Shown: one piece after another, positions 54,523-62,404 of the stretch | How the letters are laid out: the number at the start of each line of letters is the position of its first letter | Numbering within the stretch: position 1 is the first letter of the stretch | Assembly: GCF_000373645.1 (NCBI RefSeq) | Contig: NZ_KB892006.1 | Coordinates: 1 to 64,000, forward strand | DNA: 64,000 nucleotides | Reading direction: 5' to 3' | DNA from: Streptomyces sp. ATexAB-D23 | GTDB taxonomy: Bacteria > Actinomycetota > Actinomycetes > Streptomycetales > Streptomycetaceae | Notes under the pieces: generated by a model | Told to the model about the DNA's origin: nothing | Databases searched by the model: none | What the model saw: the letters and a program-made list of their open reading frames with translations, nothing else | Translations under genes and position numbers: made by a program

Positions 54523-55221
54523 ATGAACCTTCCGAAGATAGTTTCCCGGTCGGAGTGGCTGGAGGCCCGCAGGGCGCTCCTGGAGAAGGAGAAGGAGGTC
54601 ACCAACGCCCGTGACATGATCGCCGCGGAGCGCCGGAAACTGCCGATGGTCAAGGCGGAGAAGGAGTACCTCTTCGAAGGGCCGGACGGCACCGCGACGC
54701 TGCTCGACCTGTTCGAGGGCCGCCGTCAGCTCATCGTCCGGCACTTCATGTTCGGCCCGGACGACGAAGAGGGCTGCATCGGCTGCTCCATGCAGACGGA
54801 CAGCGTCGGCGAGCTCGCCCACATGTGGGCGCGGGACACCAGCTTCGCCCTGGTCTCCCGGGCGCCGCTGGCGAAGCTGGAACCCTTCAAGGCCCGGATG
54901 GGCTGGAAGTACCCCTGGTACTCGTCGTTCGGCAGCGACTTCAACTACGACTACGAGGCCGCCACCGAGATGGGCGAGTCGCCCGGGGTGAGCGCGTTCA
55001 TCCGTGACGGCGACGACGTCTTCCACACCTACTCGGTCTTCGACCGGGGCGGGGACATCTTCAAGAACTTCTACAACTACCTGGACATCACCGCCCTGGG
55101 CCGGCAGGAGGACGAGCTCGAACACCCGTGGGACTGGTGGCGCTACAAGGACAGCTACGACAGCAAGGACGCGGCCACGCCCGGCAACAACTGGTGGAAT
55201 GGCACACGCTTCAAGTCGTAG
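54523..55221 (+). CDS. DUF899 thioredoxin-fold protein
   Basis: A 232-aa protein of the DUF899 family (AhpC/thioredoxin-like fold). It has the CIGCS motif with paired Cys in GPDDEEGCIGCSMQTD and the long Trp/Tyr-rich end (EHPWDWWRYKDSYDS) of this family. The function is unknown; a redox role is possible. It starts 36 bp after the ligase and is followed by a terminator, so it ends this operon. Confidence 0.88.
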   Translation: MNLPKIVSRSEWLEARRALLEKEKEVTNARDMIAAERRKLPMVKAEKEYLFEGPDGTATLLDLFEGRRQLIVRHFMFGPDDEEGCIGCSMQTDSVGELAHMWARDTSFALVSRAPLAKLEPFKARMGWKYPWYSSFGSDFNYDYEAATEMGESPGVSAFIRDGDDVFHTYSVFDRGGDIFKNFYNYLDITALGRQEDELEHPWDWWRYKDSYDSKDAATPGNNWWNGTRFKS

Positions 55222-55264
55222 CGAGTCGCCCTCCCCGCCCTCCGGCGACAGCCGGGGGCCCCTG

Positions 55265-55316
55265 ACTCCGGCTCCGGGACCTGCTGCCTCCCCGCGACAG
55301 GTCCCGGGGCCGGAGT
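55265..55316 (+). terminator. Terminator after the aromatic operon
   Basis: A 19-nt arm (55265-55283) pairs with 55298-55316 with two mismatches around a 14-nt loop. Confidence 0.7.
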
Positions 55317-55361
55317 TCTCGACCGTCCGCGACCGGACACGCCCGTTACCTGGAGGACATC

Positions 55362-56108
55362 ATGAGCGACCTGTCCGGCAAGACCACCATCGTCGTCGGC
55401 GCGAGCCGCGGCCTGGGCCATGGGATCGCCACGGCCTTCGCCGGGGCCGGTTCCCGGGTGGTCGCCGTCTCGCGCACCGCGGCGCCGTTCCCCGAGCCGG
55501 CCGCCGGCGCCGGCAGCACCGTGCCCGAACTCGCCGACGCCGGCGACCCCACAGTGGCGGGCAGCCTCCTCGACCGCTACCGGCCCGAGGTCGTCGTCCT
55601 GGCGGCGGGCGCGAGCCCGCACATGCGTCCGCTGCACCACCAGACCTGGGAGACCTTCTCGGTCAACTGGCAGACCGATGTCAGGATCGCGTTCCACTGG
55701 CTGCGGGAGGCCCTGCTCACCCCGTTGCGGCCCGGCAGCAGGGTGATCGTGGTCAGCAGCGGTGCCGCGATGGCGGGTTCGCCGCTCTCCGGGGGCTACG
55801 CCGGCGCCAAGGCCACCCAGCGCTTCATCACCGGATACGCCCAGGACGAGGCGAACCGCGCGGGACTGGACATCACGTTCTCCGCGGTGCTTCCCCGGAT
55901 CACTCCGCTGACCGAGCTGGGCCGGTCGGCGGCCCGCGCGTACGCGGCTCGCGAGGGCCGGTCCGAGGAGGAGTACCTGAAGCAGATGGGGCCGCCGCTC
56001 ACCCCGGAGATCGCCGGCTCGGCGATGGTCGAGCTGGTCCGGGCAAAGGCGGCCTCGGTCGCGCCCGGCTACCTCCTGACCGGGGCCGGGCTGAAGAAGC
56101 TGCCCTGA
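55362..56108 (+). CDS. Short-chain dehydrogenase/reductase
   Basis: A 248-aa NAD(P)-dependent SDR. The cofactor loop is GASRGLGHG (residues 13-21); the catalytic residues are Ser132 or Ser133, Tyr146 and Lys150 in YAGAK. The NNAG motif is replaced by LAAGAS. The substrate is unknown; it may reduce or oxidise an intermediate of the neighbouring aromatic genes. It has its own terminator and starts after one, so it is probably transcribed alone. Confidence 0.9.
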   Translation: MSDLSGKTTIVVGASRGLGHGIATAFAGAGSRVVAVSRTAAPFPEPAAGAGSTVPELADAGDPTVAGSLLDRYRPEVVVLAAGASPHMRPLHHQTWETFSVNWQTDVRIAFHWLREALLTPLRPGSRVIVVSSGAAMAGSPLSGGYAGAKATQRFITGYAQDEANRAGLDITFSAVLPRITPLTELGRSAARAYAAREGRSEEEYLKQMGPPLTPEIAGSAMVELVRAKAASVAPGYLLTGAGLKKLP

Positions 56109-56125
56109 CGCGGTCCACGTCATGA

Positions 56126-56162
56126 GTACGGGGCAGGGCCGCCGGTCGGCCCTGCCCCGTAC
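56126..56162 (+). terminator. Terminator after the SDR gene
   Basis: 15-bp perfect stem (56126-56140 with 56148-56162) and a 7-nt loop, 17 bp after the stop. Confidence 0.85.
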
Positions 56163-56381
56163 GTCGTCGCGACTCCCGGATACGGCCTGGCAGGCATGGG
56201 AACCGGCCCGCCGAGCCGTTGCGCACGCATGCCCCGAACCCGGCGTCCGCCCCGCCCGGCGGGAGGGCACGTAGGAAGAGGCCGGTGGGATTCCCATCTT
56301 CGATGATGGCTGAGCAGCACCGAGCCCGTGGGCCGGTCCTTCGCATACCTGTTTCGGCCACGACCACGAGGAGTGGGAACA

Positions 56382-57335
56382 GTGACGACGAACAGCAGCA
56401 GCAAGAACACACCGGACACCGGCGGGGAGGCCCCGGGCGTCCCGACCGATGCGGAACTCGCGAACTCCCTGGACGGCGGCTTCCGCAGCGAATACGCCAC
56501 CGTGAACGGTCTCCGCCTCCACTACGTCGCCGGCGGGGAGGGCACTCCGCTGGTCCTGCTGCCCGGCTGGCCGGAGACGTGGTGGGAGTTCCACAAGGTG
56601 ATGCCCGCCCTCGCCGCGGCCGGCCGCAGGGTCATCGCGCTCGACCTCCCCGGCATGGGCGGCTCGGACAAGCCCGACACCGGGTACGACAAGAAGACGA
56701 TGGCCGGGGTCGTCCACGGATTCGTCCGCTCACTCGGCTACGACCAGGTGGACATCGCGGGCCACGACGTCGGCGCCCAGGTCGCGTTCAGCTTCGCGGT
56801 CAACCACCCGGAGGCCACCCGCAGGGTCGCCCTGCTCGATGTGCTCCACCCGGACGCCTCGATGTACCAGATCCCCGTGCTGCCGGCCCCGGGCCTGCCC
56901 TTCTTCCCGTGGTGGTTCGCCTTCAACCAGGTCGTCGGCCTGCCCGAGCAACTGCTGGCCGGACGCGCCCACTTCCTCATCGACTGGGTCTTCGACAACT
57001 TCCTGCTGGACCAGGGCGCGGTGACCCCGGCGGACCGGGCCGTCTACACCCGGGCCTACGACACGGCGGACGCGATCCGCGGCGGCAACGGCTGGTACCA
57101 GACGTTCGGCCAGGACATCGCCGACCTCGGAACCTACGGGCAGGTGACCGCGCCCATGCTCGGCCTGGTCTCCAACCTCGCCGACGGCCTGTTCGCCAAG
57201 CAGATGGAGGCGACGCTGCCCACCCAGGGGAGCGACGTGCGGGTCGTGCTGGTGCCCGACGCGGGCCACTACTTCGTCGAGGAGGCGCCGCAGGCCGTCA
57301 TCGACGCGTTCAACGAGTTCTTCGTCCGACCCTGA
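56382..57335 (+). CDS. Alpha/beta hydrolase, epoxide hydrolase-like
   Basis: A 317-aa alpha/beta hydrolase. The oxyanion motif is PGWPETWWEF, the nucleophile is Asp129 in AGHDVGAQ, and the catalytic His is in DAGHYFVEE near residue 296. An Asp nucleophile, with the HGxP-like motif, indicates an epoxide hydrolase or haloalkane dehalogenase-type enzyme. I chose GTG 56382, which follows GGAGTGGGAAC; an ATG further upstream has no such site. Two more genes follow within 57 bp. Confidence 0.85.
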   Translation: MTTNSSSKNTPDTGGEAPGVPTDAELANSLDGGFRSEYATVNGLRLHYVAGGEGTPLVLLPGWPETWWEFHKVMPALAAAGRRVIALDLPGMGGSDKPDTGYDKKTMAGVVHGFVRSLGYDQVDIAGHDVGAQVAFSFAVNHPEATRRVALLDVLHPDASMYQIPVLPAPGLPFFPWWFAFNQVVGLPEQLLAGRAHFLIDWVFDNFLLDQGAVTPADRAVYTRAYDTADAIRGGNGWYQTFGQDIADLGTYGQVTAPMLGLVSNLADGLFAKQMEATLPTQGSDVRVVLVPDAGHYFVEEAPQAVIDAFNEFFVRP

Positions 57336-57361
57336 TCCCACAAGCCCGTTGAGGAGAAGTC

Positions 57362-58546
57362 ATGTCAACCTTCGTCATCCCGACCCGGGAACAGCTGGTG
57401 CGGCAGGTGTCCGCGATCGCGCCCGTGCTGCGGGCCAACACCGCGTGGTCGACGGAGAACCGCCGGCTGCACCCGGACTCGGTGGAGGCCCTGCGCGACG
57501 CGGGCGTCTTCCGGATGCGGATCCCGCTGCGCTACGGCGGGTACGAGAGCGACGCGCAGACCATGGTGGCGGTGGCCGAGGAGATAGCCAAGGCCGACGG
57601 GTCCGCCGCCTGGGTGGTGGCCAGCTCCTGGGTCGCCGGCTGGGGTGTGGGCCTGTACCCGGACGAGGTCCAGGACGAGGTGTTCGCGGAGGCCGGCACA
57701 GGGCTCTGCGCCACCATCGGGCCCGGGACCGCGACGGCCGTCCCCGTTCCCGGCGGTGTCCTGGTCAACGGTTCGTGGCCGTTCATCAGCGGCGCCCTCA
57801 GCAGCACCTGGCAGCAGGTCGCGGCGATCTTCCTGGACCCGGACGGGCAGCCGTACCCGGTGATGGGCCCGGTCCCGGTGTCGGAGCTGGAGATCGTCGA
57901 CGACTGGCACACCGGCGGTCTGCGCGGGACCGGGAGCGTCACCACGACCGCGAAGGACCTGTTCATCCCGCAGGAACGCATCCTGCCGGCGCCCATGGTG
58001 CTCGGTGGCCAGTCGGTCTCCAAGCTGAACGCCGACTCGCCGATGTACCGGGCTCCGCTCATCGTGGTGGGCGCGGCGTCCACGGTCGGGGTCGCCGTCG
58101 GCATGGGCAAGGCGGTGCGGGACCTCTTCTTCGAGCGGCTCCCCGGCCGCAAGATCACCTACACCGAGTACCCGAGCCAGAGCGAGGCCCCGGTGACCCA
58201 TCTGCGGGTCGCCGAAGCGGTGATGAAGCTCGACGAGGCGGAGTTCCACGCGACCCGGCTGGCCGCCCAGCTGGACGCCAAGTGCGCCTCGGCCGAGCCC
58301 TGGGAGATGGCGGAGCGCGGCCGCAGCCGCGCGGACGAGGGCTCGGCCGTGCGGCTGACCCGGGAGGCGGTGGAGATCCTCGCCTCGTCCAGCGGCGGCT
58401 CCGCGGCCTACACCAAGGTGCCGCTCCAGCAGGTGGCCAACGACCTCCAGACCTTCGGCCTGCACGCGATGATGAATCCGGATGTCAACGCCGAGACCTA
58501 CGGCCGGATCCTCTGCGGCCTGGAGCCCAACACCTACTACATCTGA
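57362..58546 (+). CDS. Flavin-dependent monooxygenase-like protein of the acyl-CoA dehydrogenase fold
   Basis: A 394-aa protein with the acyl-CoA dehydrogenase fold but the sequence type of two-component flavin monooxygenases such as HsaA or ActVA-ORF5 (FRMRIPLRYGGYE, WVVASSWVAGWG, GSWPFISGA, DDWHTGGLRGTGSV). These hydroxylate aromatic substrates with reduced flavin from a partner. It lacks the acyl-CoA dehydrogenase catalytic Glu region. The partner reductase is not obvious; the next gene encodes a small nucleotide-binding reductase-like protein. Confidence 0.78.
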   Translation: MSTFVIPTREQLVRQVSAIAPVLRANTAWSTENRRLHPDSVEALRDAGVFRMRIPLRYGGYESDAQTMVAVAEEIAKADGSAAWVVASSWVAGWGVGLYPDEVQDEVFAEAGTGLCATIGPGTATAVPVPGGVLVNGSWPFISGALSSTWQQVAAIFLDPDGQPYPVMGPVPVSELEIVDDWHTGGLRGTGSVTTTAKDLFIPQERILPAPMVLGGQSVSKLNADSPMYRAPLIVVGAASTVGVAVGMGKAVRDLFFERLPGRKITYTEYPSQSEAPVTHLRVAEAVMKLDEAEFHATRLAAQLDAKCASAEPWEMAERGRSRADEGSAVRLTREAVEILASSSGGSAAYTKVPLQQVANDLQTFGLHAMMNPDVNAETYGRILCGLEPNTYYI

Positions 58547-58603
58547 CCGGTGCCGAGCCGCCCCCGGCACGAGAGAGTCCACCAAAAATCCTGAGGAGTC
58601 GTC

Positions 58604-59320
58604 ATGTCCACCCTTGGAATCATCGGCAGCGGAGTCATGGGCACCGTGATCGCACGGCTCGCCGTCGGGAACGGCATTCCGGTCGTGATGTCCAACTCCC
58701 GCGGTCCCGAGAGCCTCGCCGGCCTCGTCGCGGACCTGGGCCCGCTGGCCACGGCCGGCACCGTCGAACAGGCCTCCAGGGCCGGCGAGTTCGTCGTGAT
58801 GGCCCTGCCGGTCACCGACTACCGGTCCGTCCCGGCGGCGCCGCTGCGGGGCCGGACCCTGCTGGACACCAGCAACTACTACCCGATCCGCGACGGCCGC
58901 ATCGAGGAGCTGGACTCGGAGAAGCTGACCACCAGCGAGCTGATCCAGCAGCACTTCGACGGGGTCCACCTGGTCAAGGCGTTCAGCGGCATCCTGGCCC
59001 ACCACATCACCCAGCTCGCCCGGCCCTCCGGCCATCCGGAGCGCAGCGCCGTGGGCATCGCCGGCAACGACGCCTCCGCGAAGACCGGGGCGTCGGCGCT
59101 GATCAACACGATCGGCTTCGACACCGTCGACGTGGGATCGCTGGCGGACAGCTGGCGCATCGAGCCGGAGACCTCCGCCTACACCTGGCTCTACATGGCC
59201 GACAAGGACACCGCCTTCGAGGACCGGACCGAAGCCCTCGGGGCTCCCCTGCCGGCCGCCGAGCTGCGAGCGGCGCTGGTGAACGTCGAGAGGGTACGGG
59301 TGGCGGACCGCACCTTCTGA
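58604..59320 (+). CDS. NADPH-dependent F420 reductase-like protein
   Basis: A 238-aa Rossmann protein (GIIGSGVMGTVIARLAV at the start) of the F420-reductase/NAD(P)-binding group; VVMALPVTDY and LLDTSNYYP are matching strands. It may move hydride between NADPH and F420 or a similar carrier. It is the last gene of a three-gene unit with the hydrolase and the monooxygenase-like protein, closed by a terminator. Confidence 0.78.
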   Translation: MSTLGIIGSGVMGTVIARLAVGNGIPVVMSNSRGPESLAGLVADLGPLATAGTVEQASRAGEFVVMALPVTDYRSVPAAPLRGRTLLDTSNYYPIRDGRIEELDSEKLTTSELIQQHFDGVHLVKAFSGILAHHITQLARPSGHPERSAVGIAGNDASAKTGASALINTIGFDTVDVGSLADSWRIEPETSAYTWLYMADKDTAFEDRTEALGAPLPAAELRAALVNVERVRVADRTF

Positions 59321-59342
59321 CCCCTGCCCGGTGCCCGGAGGA

Positions 59343-59378
59343 AGCGGGGAAGCCCGCCGGCGACAGCGGGCTTCCCCG
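59343..59378 (+). terminator. Terminator after the three-gene unit
   Basis: 14-bp perfect stem (59343-59356 with 59365-59378), 22 bp after the stop. Confidence 0.85.
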
Positions 59379-59419
59379 CGGGGGCACAACCGACGGACCG
59401 AGAGCGTGGGGACACCACG

Positions 59420-59827
59420 ATGAGCGAGATGGACCAGCAGCAGACCCGTACCGGCGGCTGCCTGTGCGGGAAGATCCGGTACAGCGCGCACAGCCGGCCG
59501 TTCTACCCCCATGTGTGCAGCTGCCCGCACTGCCGGAAGCTCTCCGGCGGCCCGATGATGGCTTTTGTGGGCTTCCCCCTGTCCGGCTTCGCCTGGGACG
59601 GTCCGGGCGGCGAGCCGACCTGGTACGCGACCTCGCCGGGCGCCGGGCGCGGGTTCTGCGGCGAGTGCGGCTCCCGGGTGTGCGCGCTCGACGACGGCTC
59701 GGACGCCGTATTCGTGACGATCATGAGCCTGGACGACGACCGTGTGCTCGTCCCGCGGAACCAGCACTTCCGCGACGACGCCGTGTCCTGGCTCCCTCAG
59801 GTGCCGGAGCCCGCGGCCGCCGTGTGA
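59420..59827 (+). CDS. GFA family (glutathione-dependent formaldehyde-activating-like) protein
   Basis: A 135-aa zinc protein of the GFA fold. The Cys set is GGCLCGKIRY, CSCPHCRKLSG and FCGECGSRVC. Many members have no glutathione link; in streptomycetes, which use mycothiol, the role is unknown. The possible link to an aldehyde released by the aromatic genes is inference. The ATG is 16-20 bp after a weak G-rich stretch. Confidence 0.88.
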   Translation: MSEMDQQQTRTGGCLCGKIRYSAHSRPFYPHVCSCPHCRKLSGGPMMAFVGFPLSGFAWDGPGGEPTWYATSPGAGRGFCGECGSRVCALDDGSDAVFVTIMSLDDDRVLVPRNQHFRDDAVSWLPQVPEPAAAV

Positions 59828-59933
59828 CCGGGGCCCCGCACCCCCTGCGGCCAGGTACGACGAGAGAAACGGGCGTCCACGACGTCCCGTGGAGCGGACC
59901 GAGAGTTCCGCCCGGCGAGAAGGAGCGGTATCC

Positions 59934-60437
59934 ATGAACTACGCCGAGATCGTGCACCTGATGGAGACGGACCCGGTGATCCGGACGCTGATCGAGGCAC
60001 CGATCCCGATGCGGCTCGGATACGTGGGGCTGGACGGCCACCCACGTGCGGTGCCGGTCTCCTACATGTGGAACGGCAAGGCCTTCGTCTTCGCCACCCC
60101 GACCGGAGCGTACAAGGTCAAGGCGCTCAGGGCGCACCCGCAGGTCGCCTTCACGGTCGACACCACCACCTACACACCGCTGATCATGAACGTACGCGGA
60201 ACGGCCTCGATCGAGATCCGGCAGGGGATCCCCCAGGAGCACATCGACGCGTCCCGGCGGAACATCGGCGACGAGGCGCAGATGGAGGAGTGGATGCGGG
60301 TGAAGCGGGAGAGCACCAGCGAGATGGCCGTGATCTCCATCGTCCCCACTCATGTCGTCGTGTGCGACTTCGTCACCCGCTTCCCGCCGCCGCGGGCCGT
60401 GAACTACGCCCAGGCCTACGGCGCGGAGCGGGACTGA
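59934..60437 (+). CDS. Pyridoxamine 5'-phosphate oxidase-fold protein
   Basis: A 167-aa split-barrel flavin or F420-binding protein (RLGYVGLDGHPRAVPVSYMW and KVKALRAHPQVAFTVD). This group includes F420-dependent enzymes of actinobacteria. The ATG follows AGGAG. A strong terminator follows. Exact substrate unknown; it could pair with the F420-type reductase at 58604-59320. Confidence 0.85.
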   Translation: MNYAEIVHLMETDPVIRTLIEAPIPMRLGYVGLDGHPRAVPVSYMWNGKAFVFATPTGAYKVKALRAHPQVAFTVDTTTYTPLIMNVRGTASIEIRQGIPQEHIDASRRNIGDEAQMEEWMRVKRESTSEMAVISIVPTHVVVCDFVTRFPPPRAVNYAQAYGAERD

Positions 60438-60492
60438 GGCCGGCCGGAAGGCGAACGCCCTCGGCGGCCTGCACCGCTGTCGGCCCGAACGA

Positions 60493-60535
60493 GCAGCCCC
60501 TCTTCCGGTCCGCACCGGACCGGAAGAGGGGCTGC
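60493..60535. terminator. Bidirectional terminator
   Basis: 19-bp perfect stem (60493-60511 with 60517-60535) and a 5-nt loop, between the PPOX-fold gene and the convergent VOC gene. Confidence 0.92.
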
Positions 60536-60558
60536 GGGAGCACCCGGGCTCAGGCGTC

Positions 60559-60900
60559 CTACTTCCACTGGATGATCTGGAGGTAATTCCCGTCGGGGTC
60601 GGCGAACGTACCGAACTTGCCCGGCTCGCGGTCCTCGATCGAGATCCACTCCGCGCCGGCGGCGCTCAGCTGGGCCTCCACCGCGTCGAAGTCGTCGACA
60701 TGGAAGTTGACGATCGAGCGACCCGGCTGGTCGTTCTTCGCGTCGATGTCGTCGCGCTCGCAGACGACCAGGTGGAAGCCGCCCAGGTCGATCGGGCCAT
60801 CGCCGGTGAACTCCGGGGCCAGCGCCTTGATGTACCAGGCCTTCAGTTCCTCGGGACGAGTCGAGCCGACCAGCATGCTTCCGGGCTTCAGTGTCGCCAT
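60559..60900 (-). CDS. VOC (glyoxalase/bleomycin-resistance) family protein
   Basis: A 113-aa VOC-fold protein (GFHLVVCERDDI, FHVDDFDAVEAQL, FADPDGNYLQII). Such proteins are metal-dependent lyases, dioxygenases or drug-binding proteins; the substrate cannot be told. ATG with AAGGAG. It is divergent from the SRPBCC-ArsR pair across a region full of GCAACC/GGTTGC sites, so it is likely under the same control. Confidence 0.88.
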   Translation of the reverse strand: MATLKPGSMLVGSTRPEELKAWYIKALAPEFTGDGPIDLGGFHLVVCERDDIDAKNDQPGRSIVNFHVDDFDAVEAQLSAAGAEWISIEDREPGKFGTFADPDGNYLQIIQWK

Positions 60901-61149
60901 GTCGAATCTCCTTGATGTGTGATCTCAGGTCGCGGCAGCGGCTGTCGCCACGCCACGCCTCTCGGTGCTGTGCGAAGTCATCCGCCTCGACGGCGCGCTC
61001 GACGACCACCGCCCGGTGGCACCGGCCGGCCGCGGAGACTTCCACCGTAAGGTGCCGTCCCGCCGGGAAGCCGCAGGTTGCCGCACCGCGCGCCCGATCC
61101 GGTCGCCGAGGACCAGCCGACCTGCCCGGCGGCTGGTCCGTCGGATTCC

Positions 61150-61204
61150 GCAACCAAAGTGTTGCACGTCACTCAAGTCTCACGCAACCCAAACCTTGCG
61201 CAAC
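61150..61204. promoter_or_regulatory. Cluster of GCAACC/GTTGC half-sites
   Basis: GCAACC at 61150-61155 and 61184-61189, GTTGC at 61161-61165, and TTGCGCAAC at 61196-61204. These match the palindromes nearer the SRPBCC gene and may be sites of the ArsR regulator for the VOC direction. Confidence 0.5.
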
Positions 61205-61294
61205 ACCCTGCCACCTCCGGAAACGCGGCTACACGTGTGCGCAGATCCCACACGGCATCCCTCCCCCGCGGCAGTACCGCCCGCCCCCGCTGAA

Positions 61295-61344
61295 CGCAAC
61301 CTTTCGATTGCGCCTGACGATCCGATGTGCAACCATCGGGTTGC
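61295..61344. promoter_or_regulatory. Likely ArsR operator palindromes
   Basis: CGCAA (61295-61299) with TTGCG (61308-61312), and the perfect palindrome GCAACC-ATCG-GGTTGC at 61329-61344, 30 bp before the SRPBCC start. The position fits autoregulation by the ArsR protein. Confidence 0.65.
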
Positions 61345-61373
61345 TGGCAAGAGCACCAATGAAGGAGTCCCTC

Positions 61374-61820
61374 ATGAGCGAACGGCTGATCGAACGCGAA
61401 ACCCTGATCGCAGCCCCCGTGGACCGGGTGTGGTCGCTGGTGACCGAGCCGGGGTTCTGGGTGGCCGACCCGTCCAGCCCGTCCGGCACCGCTGCCGTCG
61501 AGGGCGAATCGACGGTGGCCAAGAACGCCGAGTACGGCAGCTTCCCCGTGCGGGTGGAGAAGGTGCGGCCGCAGACCTATGTGGCGTACCGCTGGGCCAG
61601 CGCGTTCCCCGGTGAGGAGCTCAGCGAGAACAACAGCACCCTGGTGGAGTTCACGCTGACCGCCGAGGGTGACAAGACGCGGCTGCGTGTCGTCGAGAGC
61701 GGGTTCGCGGCGCTGGCCGGGTCCGAGGATCTGCGGGCCAAGGCGCACAGCGACAACGCCGACGGCTGGCCCCAGGTGCTCGACGCGGTCAAGACGCGCG
61801 TCGAGGCGTCGTCCGTGTGA
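61374..61820 (+). CDS. SRPBCC/AHSA1-type ligand-binding protein
   Basis: A 148-aa protein of the START-like SRPBCC fold (ERETLIAAPVDRVWSLVTEP and LVEFTLTAEGDKTRLRVVES). These bind hydrophobic ligands. It is fused by overlap (GTGTGA) to the following ArsR regulator, a common actinobacterial pair. Confidence 0.92.
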   Translation: MSERLIERETLIAAPVDRVWSLVTEPGFWVADPSSPSGTAAVEGESTVAKNAEYGSFPVRVEKVRPQTYVAYRWASAFPGEELSENNSTLVEFTLTAEGDKTRLRVVESGFAALAGSEDLRAKAHSDNADGWPQVLDAVKTRVEASSV

Positions 61821-62173
61821 CGGACGAACGCCAGGGCTCCGTCGGGGTGGTCGACAGCGTGCTGGTCGCGCTGGCCGACAACACGCGACGTGAGCTGTTG
61901 CAACTGCTCGCCGCACAGGGCGAGGCCACGGCGACGACACTTGCCGAGAGTCTTCCGATATCACGGCAGGCGGTGGCCAAACACCTCGCCGTCCTGGACG
62001 CCGCCGGACTGGTCTCCGGCAGCCGGGTCGGACGCGAGGTCCGCTACGCGGTGAAGCCGGCGACCCTCGACGCGACGGCGCGGTGGATGACCATGCTCGC
62101 AGCCGACTGGGATCGGCGTCTGGCGAAGATCAAGCACGTCGCCGAGTCAGCGGAACGGCACGACACCCCTTAG
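61817..62173 (+). CDS. ArsR-family transcriptional regulator
   Basis: A 118-aa winged-helix repressor (VALADNTRRELLQLLAAQGE and ATTLAESLPISRQAVAKHLA, then the wing SGSRVGREVRYAVKP). It has no obvious metal-binding Cys pair, so it may sense the ligand of the SRPBCC partner. Its start overlaps the SRPBCC stop. Confidence 0.93.
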   Translation: MTDERQGSVGVVDSVLVALADNTRRELLQLLAAQGEATATTLAESLPISRQAVAKHLAVLDAAGLVSGSRVGREVRYAVKPATLDATARWMTMLAADWDRRLAKIKHVAESAERHDTP

Positions 62174-62183
62174 ACCCTGTCGT

Positions 62184-62235
62184 CCCATTCCCCTCCGTCG
62201 CACGGCCCGCCCTCCGGGCGAACGACGGGAATGGG
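62184..62235 (+). terminator. Terminator-like hairpin after the ArsR gene
   Basis: CCCATTCC... with CGTCG can pair with CGACGGGAATGGG at 62223-62235, with a small bulge. Confidence 0.5.
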
Positions 62236-62404
62236 GCGGCAGCCCCCAGCACTCCCCCAGCTCCAGGTCACCCCGGCAGGGGAACCGGACTGACGGCCGG
62301 TCAAGCGTCGGCCCGGCGCCCGGTGACGCGTGCCGCCGGGCGGCACGGTCGGCCGACGCGGTGACCGTTCACGAAATCGGACTCTCGATCGAGGGAACCA
62401 TCTC

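Larger units (their letters stand above)
60901..61373. other. Divergent control region of the VOC and SRPBCC genes
   Basis: 473 bp without a gene. It contains the repeated GCAACC/GTTGC elements described separately. Confidence 0.6.

Noticed and set aside
52891..55125. 744-codon minus-strand open frame
   Set aside because: Antisense of the ligase and DUF899 genes, whose motifs are unmistakable.
57365..59935. 856-codon minus-strand open frame
   Set aside because: Antisense of four real genes.
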